Assembly: GCA_947167715.1 (NCBI GenBank)
Contig: CAMVJD010000029.1
Coordinates: 1-37,011, forward strand
Origin: an uncultured Eubacteriaceae bacterium
GTDB lineage: Bacteria > Bacillota > Clostridia > Lachnospirales > CAG-274
Length of the DNA stretch: 37,011 nucleotides
Reading direction: 5' to 3'
Shown here: positions 30,484 to 37,011 of the stretch, in pieces
Layout of the letters: each line of letters starts with the position of its first letter
How positions within the stretch are numbered: position 1 is the stretch's first letter
Program-made: the position numbers and the translations under genes
Notes under the pieces: model-generated
Databases searched by the model: none
What the model was told of the DNA's origin: nothing
The model's input: the letters and a program-made list of their open reading frames with translations, nothing else

Positions 30484-31085
30484 ATGAGCGAATTATCATT
30501 ATTTTTAAAAAGCAATAAAAAGCAGCGCGAAAATACAAAATATGCAGCGACAAAAAGCCTTTGTGACGAAAACGGCGAGCCGCTTTTATGGACAATAAAG
30601 CCGCTGACGACAAAGGAAAGCGAGGAGATAAGGGAAAGCTGTATGAGGGAAGTGCCCGTTAAGGGCAAAAAGGGTGTATATCAGCAAAAATTTGATTCGT
30701 CCGAATATGTGGTAAAAATGGCTGTAGCGAGTATTGCAGAACCCAATTTATATAATGCACAGCTTCAGGACAGCTATGGTGTAAAAACGCCGGAGGAGCT
30801 TTTAATGGCTATGATAGATGACCCGAAGGAGTATTCGGCCCTTATTGCGTTTATAAACGACCAAAACGGCGAAGAAAGCATAGAGGAAAAAATCGAACAG
30901 GCAAAAAACTGATAAACGAGGGTGATTGGGAATGTAATTATGCACATTATGCGCTGCATAAATTACATATTTTGCCCTCGCAGTTTGTTGCAATGGAAGC
31001 GCCCGAAAAGGCGTTTGTTTGTGCAAGCATTGACTTAAAAATAGAGGCAGATAAAAAGGCTGCCGCAAAGGCGAAGAAAAAATAG
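30484..31085 (+). CDS. tail assembly chaperone, G and G-T forms via -1 frameshift
   Basis: The zero-frame product (XkdN/gpG-like, 142 residues) ends at TGA 30910-30912. Directly before the stop is the slippery heptamer A-AAA-AAC at 30903-30909, in register. After a -1 slip translation continues CTG-ATA-AAC to TAG 31083-31085, giving a 200-residue G-T form whose extension reads LINEGDWECNYAHYALHKL and PSQFVAMEAPEKAF. The extension is typical of the T part that binds the tape measure. Both forms wrap the tape measure during tail assembly. A HicAB cassette separates it from the tape measure gene here. Confidence 0.9.
30903..30909 (+). promoter_or_regulatory. -1 programmed ribosomal frameshift site AAAAAAC
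   Basis: A-AAA-AAC in the zero frame followed at once by TGA. It is the standard X-XXY-YYZ form seen in phage G/GT genes. Confidence 0.88.
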
Positions 31086-31103
31086 AAAAATATAAAAATC
31101 TTC

Positions 31104-31132
31104 TTGACGATACGTGTTATACGTGTTATAAT
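31104..31132 (+). promoter_or_regulatory. hicAB promoter with repeat operator
   Basis: TTGACG (31104-31109), 17 bases, TATAAT (31127-31132). The spacer is made of ATACGTGTT twice (31110-31118 and 31119-31127), an obvious site for autoregulation by HicB. Confidence 0.85.
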
Positions 31133-31156
31133 ATATAGTGTAAGGAGGAAAGATAA

Positions 31157-31333
31157 ATGAAAGATAAAGATTTATTAAAACTTCTTAAACAAAACGGTTG
31201 GACAGAGGTCAGAATACACGGCAGTCATCATATACTAAAAAAAGACGGTAAAGTGGAGACGGTTCCCGTACATGGGAAAGATGTTCCGAAAGGACTTCTG
31301 GACGCAATATTAAAAAGGACGGGGCTTAAATAA
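31157..31333 (+). CDS. hicA: HicA mRNA interferase toxin
   Basis: A 58-residue double-stranded RNA-binding-fold toxin. KDLLKLLKQNGWTEVRIHG and SHHILKK give the catalytic His (His24 in GSHH), and VPVHGKDVPKGLLDAILKR is the conserved second half. It cleaves mRNA when free of HicB. TAAGGAGG precedes the ATG. Toxin precedes antitoxin, the common hicAB order. Confidence 0.95.
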   Translation: MKDKDLLKLLKQNGWTEVRIHGSHHILKKDGKVETVPVHGKDVPKGLLDAILKRTGLK

Positions 31334-31339
31334 AGCCCC
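31321..31339 (+). terminator. hairpin between hicA and hicB
   Basis: GGGGCTT (31321-31327) and AAGCCCC (31333-31339) pair perfectly around the hicA stop codon. A weak T-rich tail (TGTCTGTTTG) follows. It may attenuate or separate the two messages. Confidence 0.5.
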
Positions 31340-31372
31340 TGTCTGTTTGTAATATATGAAAGGGTGGTTTTT

Positions 31373-31762
31373 ATGAAAATTGTTTATCCTGCCTTATTCC
31401 ACGAGGAAGATGACGCTTTTTGGGTAGAGTTTCCCGATTTGGAGGGCTGTAATTCCTTTGGGGATACGAAGGAAGAGGTTTTTGCAAACGCACAGGAAGC
31501 CCTTGAAGGCTACATTCTTACTGCGCTTGAAGAAAACGAGCATTTGCCCGCGCCATCGGATATAAGAAGTATAAAGTGTGATGAAAATTCGTTTACATCT
31601 TATGTTTCTTCCGATTTGTCGGCATATCTTAAAAATGCAAGAGCGGTGAAAAAGACATTGACTATACCGCAGTGGCTTAATGCGGCAGCTGAAAAAAAAG
31701 GCGTAAATTTTTCCACTGTCTTGCAGGATGCGTTAATTAAACAGTTAAATATCGTTGGGTAA
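31373..31762 (+). CDS. hicB: HicB antitoxin
   Basis: A 129-residue antitoxin. The N-terminal RNase H-like HicB domain (YPALFHEEDDAFWVEFPDLE, GCNSFGDTKEEVFANAQEAL) binds HicA, and the C-terminal region (TIPQWLNAAAEKKGVNFSTV, QDALIKQLNI) is the DNA-binding part. The start at 31373 has AAAGGGTGG upstream. It is presumed to bind the ATACGTGTT repeats in its promoter. Confidence 0.94.
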   Translation: MKIVYPALFHEEDDAFWVEFPDLEGCNSFGDTKEEVFANAQEALEGYILTALEENEHLPAPSDIRSIKCDENSFTSYVSSDLSAYLKNARAVKKTLTIPQWLNAAAEKKGVNFSTVLQDALIKQLNIVG

Positions 31763-31769
31763 CAGGAAA

Positions 31770-31794
31770 GCACTCTTTCGGGGGTGCTTTTTTA
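31770..31794 (+). terminator. terminator closing the hicAB cassette
   Basis: GCACTC (31770-31775) pairs with GGGTGC (31782-31787), loop TTTCGG, followed by seven T. It resembles the terminator at 24429-24452 (GCAC...GTGC). It lies upstream of the tape measure gene, so late transcription must pass it. Confidence 0.8.
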
Positions 31795-31811
31795 TTTGAG
31801 GAAGTGAGAAA

Positions 31812-33989
31812 ATGGCAGTAAGCGCAAGTATAAGATTAGTTGAAAATATGACGGCACCGATAAATAATATAATCGGTGCGGCGGAAAATTTGACAGATAC
31901 AATGAATGATGTGCAGACTGCGGGCAGAAATGCTTTTGAGGGTGATACATTACAAACATTGCATCAAGAAATAGAAACAGCGCAGGCGGAAATGCAGGAA
32001 CTTGCAGGTAAAAGCGAAACTGTCGGCGATGAGATAAGGAAAAATACTTCCGCACAAGGGGAGTTTAATAATAAAACAAGCGGGCTAATTGGAATTGTCG
32101 GAAAATTAGCGGCAGCCTATATGTCGTTAAATACAATACGAAAAGTTATTGATATATCGGACGAACTTACACAGACAAGAGCGCGTCTTGATATGATGAA
32201 CGACGGCCTACAGACAACGGATGAGCTTACACGAATGGTGCAGCAATCGGCAAAAGCAGCACGCGGATCTTATTCAAGTATGGCGGGAGTTGTTGCACGC
32301 TTTGGTAATAATGCGGGTGATGCCTTTGCTAATACCGCAGAGGTAGTAAGGTTTGCGGAGCTGGTGCAAAAGCAGATGACTATTGCAGGTGCGAGTACGG
32401 CAGAATCAAGTAATGCTATGCTTCAGTTGTCTCAGGCACTTGGCTCGGGCGTACTGCGTGGTGATGAGTTAAATTCGATTTTTGAGCAGGCACCAAACCT
32501 TATAAGGACGATAGCCGATTATCTTGGAGTATCTATCGGACAAATAAGGGAAATGGCCTCGGAGGGCGAAATAACTGCGGAGATAGTAAAAAATGCGATA
32601 CTGTCAAGCGCAGATGATATAAATACACAGTTTGAAAATATGCCCACAACTTGGGGGCAGAGGTGGCAGGCATTTAAGAACGATGCACTTGCCGCATTTG
32701 AGCCTGTGCTTGTAAAAATAAATAATATTGCTAACAGTGAAAGATTTGATGTGTTTGCCGCAAAAGCAACGGATTTTTTATACACATTTAGCAATGCCGT
32801 GGTGTATGCGCTTGATGAATTGGGAAATGCGGCGGCGTTTGTTTACGATCATTGGGACGTATTGGGTCCGTTAATTGTATATGCTGCTTGGGCTTTGGGC
32901 AGTTACATTATAGCCTTAAAGGCATACAATTTTGCGCAAGCTTTTGCAAACGGTCTTACTTCTGCTGCGGCATTTGCATCAGGGATACATTCTGCTGCTT
33001 TGGCTATGGAGAGTGGCGCAACATTTACCGCAACGGCGGCAACCTACGGGTTTAATGCAGCTTTGCTTGCTTGTCCCGTGACGTGGCTGTTACTTGCACT
33101 TGGCGCACTTGGCGTAGGTTTTGTTGTTTTAAGCAACAAAGTAGGCGGCACAAAAATTGCGATACTGATTTTAAAGGATTGCTTTAAGACGGGCATGGAG
33201 GATATGATGCTGTTTTTCCACAGCGGGTATGTGGAGATAGCAAATACCTGTGACGAATGGGCGCAGGTGTTCCATACGCTGGGAACGCAAATAACTGTTG
33301 CTATGGGCAATGCAAAGATAGGCGTATTGCAGCATATGCGTGAAATGGTAGTTAATACTGCAAATATGATAAATAAGCTTATAGGCAGTGTTACTAAATT
33401 GTTTGGATTGAGCATACCTACCGTAGATGTTGTGGCCGATTTTGCGGTGACGGGAATAGATAATATTATTGCCGAACAAGAAAAGAAAAATGCTGATGCG
33501 CTTGCTAAAAACAAGGAATATCTGGCACAGAAACAGGCAGCTATACAAGCAAGAAATGATGTACTTGCAGCAACAAAGGCACAGGTAGAGGCGGACAGAA
33601 AAGCAAGGTCCGATGAAATTGTTACAAATATGACGGCGGCTTTTGTGGAAAAAGAAGGCTTGGAGCTGACGAATCCAATGGAGCAAATGGCCGCATCATT
33701 TGCGGCGCCGCAAACCGTTGCCGATATAGCCGAAAAGACTGCGGGTATTGCCGACAATACAAGCAATATTGCCGATAAAATGAATATGTCTGATGAGGAC
33801 CTTAAATTTCTTCGTGATATGGCAGCGCGCGAGGCGATTAATCAATTTACCACGGCAGAAGTAAAAGTGGAGCTCGGCGGCGTAACAAATAATCTTAATT
33901 CGGATATGGATATAGACGGATTTATAAATGTGTTTACGGATAAGGTGGAAGAAGCTATGCTAATGGCGGCGGAAGGAGTGCATACATAA
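31812..33989 (+). CDS. tail tape measure protein
   Basis: A 725-residue protein. The N-terminal third contains the tape measure domain (ISDELTQTRARLDMMNDGLQ, LSQALGSGVLRGDELNSIFE, GEITAEIVKNAIL). Two hydrophobic stretches follow (WALGSYIIALKAYNFAQAFA and LACPVTWLLLALGALGVGFVV, about residues 355-440), and the last third is a coiled coil rich in Ala and Lys. Length predicts a short tail, much shorter than PBSX XkdO. Ribosome binding site GAGGAAG. Confidence 0.92.
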   Translation: MAVSASIRLVENMTAPINNIIGAAENLTDTMNDVQTAGRNAFEGDTLQTLHQEIETAQAEMQELAGKSETVGDEIRKNTSAQGEFNNKTSGLIGIVGKLAAAYMSLNTIRKVIDISDELTQTRARLDMMNDGLQTTDELTRMVQQSAKAARGSYSSMAGVVARFGNNAGDAFANTAEVVRFAELVQKQMTIAGASTAESSNAMLQLSQALGSGVLRGDELNSIFEQAPNLIRTIADYLGVSIGQIREMASEGEITAEIVKNAILSSADDINTQFENMPTTWGQRWQAFKNDALAAFEPVLVKINNIANSERFDVFAAKATDFLYTFSNAVVYALDELGNAAAFVYDHWDVLGPLIVYAAWALGSYIIALKAYNFAQAFANGLTSAAAFASGIHSAALAMESGATFTATAATYGFNAALLACPVTWLLLALGALGVGFVVLSNKVGGTKIAILILKDCFKTGMEDMMLFFHSGYVEIANTCDEWAQVFHTLGTQITVAMGNAKIGVLQHMREMVVNTANMINKLIGSVTKLFGLSIPTVDVVADFAVTGIDNIIAEQEKKNADALAKNKEYLAQKQAAIQARNDVLAATKAQVEADRKARSDEIVTNMTAAFVEKEGLELTNPMEQMAASFAAPQTVADIAEKTAGIADNTSNIADKMNMSDEDLKFLRDMAAREAINQFTTAEVKVELGGVTNNLNSDMDIDGFINVFTDKVEEAMLMAAEGVHT

Positions 33990-34687
33990 TGTATTTGTTT
34001 TATATCAATAATGTTTTACTGCCCGTCACTCCCTCAAAATTAAGCGTTAAAATAAAAAATCAAAACAAGACCGTTAATTTGGTGGACGGGTCAGAGTATA
34101 ATGTTTTAAAGCTTCCGGGATTGTCGGAATACAGCTTTGACTGTTTGCTGCCGAGATATGAATATCCGTTTGCACAATATGAGGGGGAATTTCTTCCTCC
34201 TCAATATTATTTAAGCCTGTTTGAAACCATAAAGGTAAGCAGGCAGGTTATGACACTCCGTGTGCTGCGTGAGGAAAATGACGGCATAGGGGAAAATATA
34301 AAGTGTACTGTTGAGGACTATACCATAAAAGAAGATGCAGCAAACGGGGCGGATATCGTTGTATCGCTTAAACTTAAGCAGTATGAGTACAGAAAAACAA
34401 CGATAATTGAGTTTACGGATAAATCCGATAATTCGGAGGTCGTGGAAAAAACTGAAAGGCCGATAGACAAGCAGCCGCAGACAGTACAGCATACTGTTGC
34501 TGCGGGTGATACGCTTTGGGGTATAGCAAAAAGATACTATGGCAACGGTGCAGGGTATACAGATATATACAACGATAACAAGGATGTAATTGAGGCGGCT
34601 GCAAGACAGCACGGCAGGGCAAGCAGCTCGGGCGGCTGGTGGATATATCCGGGGACGGTGCTTACAGTAAAGGACGGGATAAAATAA
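33989..34687 (+). CDS. LysM-containing tail protein (XkdP-like)
   Basis: A 232-residue protein. The first 140 residues are the tail-associated domain (FYINNVLLPVTPSKLSVKIK, DCLLPRYEYPF). The C-terminal LysM (QHTVAAGDTLWGIAKRYYGN to WIYPGTVLTVKD, residues 172-230) binds peptidoglycan. It is the spacer or clamp between tube and hub in PBSX-type tails. Its stop and the next start share an A. Confidence 0.9.
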   Translation: MYLFYINNVLLPVTPSKLSVKIKNQNKTVNLVDGSEYNVLKLPGLSEYSFDCLLPRYEYPFAQYEGEFLPPQYYLSLFETIKVSRQVMTLRVLREENDGIGENIKCTVEDYTIKEDAANGADIVVSLKLKQYEYRKTTIIEFTDKSDNSEVVEKTERPIDKQPQTVQHTVAAGDTLWGIAKRYYGNGAGYTDIYNDNKDVIEAAARQHGRASSSGGWWIYPGTVLTVKDGIK

Positions 34688-36213
34688 TGCCAAATGCGAA
34701 TGATGTAATAAATATAGCCGTACAGCAAAAAGGCATATCGGGCAGACCGAATAAGTTTACAAATTGGTATGGTGTAAATGATGAATGGTGTGCTATGTTT
34801 GTGTGCTGGTGCTGTGCGCAGGCAGGAATATCAACGGGTATTGTGCCGAAGACGGCGGCGGTGCAGGGACTTATGGACTTTGCCAAGTCTCACGGACGAT
34901 TTAAGCTAAAGGGCAGCGGCTACAGGCCGAAAGCAGGAGATATTTTTATCCAAAAATCCAACGGTGCATCGCATACGGGATTTGTTGTGAGCAGTACAGA
35001 CAGTAAGTTTACCAGTATAGAGGGAAACTGCGGCAACGCGGTAAAATCACAGACACACAGCCTGTCGGAAAAGAAACTGACAGGCTTTTTTGTGCCCGAA
35101 TATCCTTCCTCCGGGGCAACGGAAATATCCGATATGTCGGAAACGGGTGCAGCGGAGAAAAAGGAAATTACAAAAACGGTTGTGAAAAATACCGACGGCA
35201 CAAAAGGTGCATATATGTACAATAACCTTTTGGGAGCCGTTGTGGGTGATGAAAATTATTATGAACTGCTGATTGAAAATGATACGATATACAGACCCGT
35301 TATTGCAGGGGAAATATCACTTACAAGGGAACGCAAGGGCAGTCCCTCTGTTTGTAAGTTTACGGTTTTAAAGGATGATGTTATAAATTTTCGAGAGGGC
35401 AACCCCGTTAAATTCAAGGTGGGCGGCGAAAACGTATTTTACGGATATATCTTTTCCAAATCAAGAAAGGATAATGTAAGTATAGAGGTTACGGCCTACG
35501 ACCAGTTGAGGTATCTTAAAAACAAAGACAGCTATATTTACGAGAACAAAAAGTACTCCGATCTGCTTAAAATGATTGCCGAGGACTACAATTTGAAATT
35601 GGGCGATATTGCCGACACGGGATATACTATAGAACGGCGTGTGGAAGAAGGTACGCTGTTTGATATACTTGGAACGGCAAGCGACCTGACTGTTATAAGG
35701 ACGGGCAAATTATATGTTTTATACGATGATTTCGGCAGTCTTACGCTTAAAAATATAGAGGATATGCAGACGGATGTTTTTATAGACAATACACAGCTGC
35801 AAGGATATGACTACAAAACAAGTATAGACAGTGATACATATAACAGAGTAAGGCTTGCAAAGGACAACGAAGAAACGGGCGAAAGAGAGTTTTATGACTT
35901 TAACGGGACCGAAAATCAAGCAAAATGGGGCATTTTACAGCTTTATGAAAAGCTTGACGATAATTCGGGCGATATAAGCCTTAGGGGCAAATCAATGCTC
36001 GATTATTATAATGTGTTAGGGCGCAGTTTGCGGCTTACGAATGTTTTTGGAGATACAAGGGTACGGGGCGGCAGTTCCGTTACAGTAAATCTCGATCTTG
36101 GCGATATAGTTTTAAATAATAAACTTATTGTCGAAAAGGTCACACACAAATTTACCGCGGGCAGTCACTTTATGGACTTGCAGCTTTCGGGATTACGGGG
36201 TGAGTTGAGATGA
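34687..36213 (+). CDS. CHAP peptidase fused to tail hub protein (XkdQ-like)
   Basis: A 508-residue fusion. Residues 1-140 are a CHAP-type domain: NEWCAMF-like DEWCAMFVCWCC with the catalytic Cys, PKAGDIFIQ and SHTGFVVS with the catalytic His, SIEGNCGN as third element. From about residue 190 the XkdQ/gpD-like hub follows (ENDTIYRPVIAGEISLTRER, NFREGNPVKFKVGGENVFYG, YDYKTSIDSDTYNRV). The CHAP part would open peptidoglycan during injection. The start at 34687 fits AAAGGAC upstream and the tight coupling to XkdP. Confidence 0.9.
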   Translation: MPNANDVINIAVQQKGISGRPNKFTNWYGVNDEWCAMFVCWCCAQAGISTGIVPKTAAVQGLMDFAKSHGRFKLKGSGYRPKAGDIFIQKSNGASHTGFVVSSTDSKFTSIEGNCGNAVKSQTHSLSEKKLTGFFVPEYPSSGATEISDMSETGAAEKKEITKTVVKNTDGTKGAYMYNNLLGAVVGDENYYELLIENDTIYRPVIAGEISLTRERKGSPSVCKFTVLKDDVINFREGNPVKFKVGGENVFYGYIFSKSRKDNVSIEVTAYDQLRYLKNKDSYIYENKKYSDLLKMIAEDYNLKLGDIADTGYTIERRVEEGTLFDILGTASDLTVIRTGKLYVLYDDFGSLTLKNIEDMQTDVFIDNTQLQGYDYKTSIDSDTYNRVRLAKDNEETGEREFYDFNGTENQAKWGILQLYEKLDDNSGDISLRGKSMLDYYNVLGRSLRLTNVFGDTRVRGGSSVTVNLDLGDIVLNNKLIVEKVTHKFTAGSHFMDLQLSGLRGELR

Positions 36214-36488
36214 ATTTTATAGAAATTATAAAACGCACAGCGCTGGATGCGGTAAAACAAAGCTATCCTTTAGAGCTGATATTTGCGAAAGTAATACAAG
36301 AGGAAGATATCCCGAATAACAAGGAACTTCTTATACAGGTAGAACAAAAGAAACCGCTGAAAAGGGCGTTTTTTATCGAAAACGGAAAGCTTGACGGACT
36401 TGAAGAGGGCGACAGGCTTGTAATACTTCAAGTGCAGGGCGGACAGCGGTTTTACATACTGGAGGTGCTTGAAAATGACTCCAACTGA
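36210..36488 (+). CDS. DUF2577 baseplate-region protein (XkdR-like)
   Basis: A 92-residue protein with a beta-rich core (ELIFAKVIQEEDIPNNKELL, GLEEGDRLVILQVQGGQRFY), matching DUF2577 between hub and DUF2634 in PBSX-like modules. It overlaps the hub gene by four bases. Structural role in the baseplate is inferred from synteny. Confidence 0.82.
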   Translation: MNFIEIIKRTALDAVKQSYPLELIFAKVIQEEDIPNNKELLIQVEQKKPLKRAFFIENGKLDGLEEGDRLVILQVQGGQRFYILEVLENDSN

Positions 36489-36882
36489 ATACAAGAATTT
36501 GGAAAATGAATTTGAAACGGTTATATACCCGACAAAAACATATTATCTTGACATTGAAAATAACAGAATTAAGGGATATACAAGCGGTATAAGGGCTATG
36601 GAACAAGCGGTGTATAAAATACTTATGACAGAACGTTTTAAGCATATTATTTACAGCTTTAATTACGGCTTTGAGCTTGAGGATCTTATGAATAGATTAT
36701 ATCCTTACATATATGCGGTTTTGAAACAAAGGATTGAAGAGGCTCTTTTGAATGATGACAGGATAAAAAGAGTTTATAATTTCAGTTTTACAAGAAATAC
36801 GAAAAACAGAGGGCTTTTGGTGAGATTTAATGTTGATACGACAGAAGGCGAAATAAGTATAGAAAAAGAGGTGGCTGTCTGA
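36475..36882 (+). CDS. DUF2634 baseplate wedge protein (XkdS/gp25-like)
   Basis: A 135-residue protein. NRIKGYTSGIRAMEQAVYKIL, then TERFKHIIYSFNYGFELEDL, is the gp25-like core of DUF2634, which starts sheath assembly on the baseplate. ATG 36475 has GGAGGTG seven bases upstream. Confidence 0.9.
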   Translation: MTPTEYKNLENEFETVIYPTKTYYLDIENNRIKGYTSGIRAMEQAVYKILMTERFKHIIYSFNYGFELEDLMNRLYPYIYAVLKQRIEEALLNDDRIKRVYNFSFTRNTKNRGLLVRFNVDTTEGEISIEKEVAV

Positions 36883-37011
36883 TGTTTGAAGAAATGAGCT
36901 TTGAACTGATAATGAACAGGATGTTAAGCCGTGTAAACACGGATGTGGACAAGCGTGAGGGCAGTATTATATGGGATGCTTTGGCGCCTGCGGCGGCGGA
37001 GCTGGCGCTGA
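36882..37011 (+). CDS. baseplate J-like protein (XkdT), 5' end only
   Basis: The first 43 residues are in the window (MFEEMSFELIMNRMLSRV, DKREGSIIWDALAPAAAEL). This opening is typical of baseplate J proteins. The gene runs off the window; coupling by ATGA-type overlap with DUF2634. Confidence 0.88.
   Translation, partial: MFEEMSFELIMNRMLSRVNTDVDKREGSIIWDALAPAAAELAL

Overview
The window is the left end of an integrated temperate phage with a contractile tail, sitting directly behind a ribosomal RNA operon of a Gram-positive, Clostridia-like bacterium. The host is inferred from the 23S/5S sequence, strong AGGAGG-type ribosome binding sites, AT-leaning codon use, and gene families typical of clostridial prophages (RecT with an SbcC-like ATPase, a DUF1492-type late regulator, PBSX/Xkd-like tail genes). 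The species cannot be named from the sequence.

Layout. 1-1656: 3' part of 23S rRNA, 5S rRNA, tRNA-Thr(TGT), tRNA-Tyr(GTA) and initiator tRNA-fMet(CAT). 1657-5470, mostly minus strand: lysogeny module with tyrosine integrase, NYN-domain protein, zinc-ribbon membrane protein, a leftover C-terminal copy of the repressor, and the LexA/CI-like repressor. 5471-7346: divergent CI/Cro-type switch, small early regulators, a second face-to-face promoter pair with its own palindrome, and a three-hairpin leader. 7394-13714: recombination and replication genes (SbcC-like ATPase, RecT, metallo-beta-lactamase-fold protein, SSB, replication initiator with internal 11-bp iterons, frameshifted RusA). 13723-18857: accessory and DNA-modification genes (PAPS-reductase-like PP-loop protein, C5 cytosine methyltransferase, MazG-like fusion, small Cys-rich proteins), ending with the DUF1492-type late regulator. 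18866-37011: late operon with terminase, portal, MuF/gp7 protein carrying a C-terminal toxin-like domain, scaffold, capsid, connectors, tail sheath, tube, G/GT chaperone with a -1 frameshift site, tape measure, LysM protein, a CHAP-hub fusion, DUF2577, DUF2634 and the start of baseplate J. The remaining baseplate, fibres, lysis genes and right attachment site lie outside.

The most interesting part is accessory cargo inside the late operon. (1) 24098-24420 holds a compact convergent locus. A 28-residue hydrophobic peptide gene is on the minus strand; an unannotated RNA of about 80 nt is on the plus strand. They share one terminator, and direct repeats make the small RNA complementary to the ribosome-binding region of the peptide mRNA. 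This is the architecture of the par/Fst type I toxin-antitoxin system of plasmid pAD1. (2) The MuF protein ends in an AT-rich, CdiA_C-like nuclease domain. (3) A HicAB cassette with its own promoter, repeat operator and terminator lies between the tail chaperone and the tape measure gene. Several structured intergenic RNAs accompany these cassettes.
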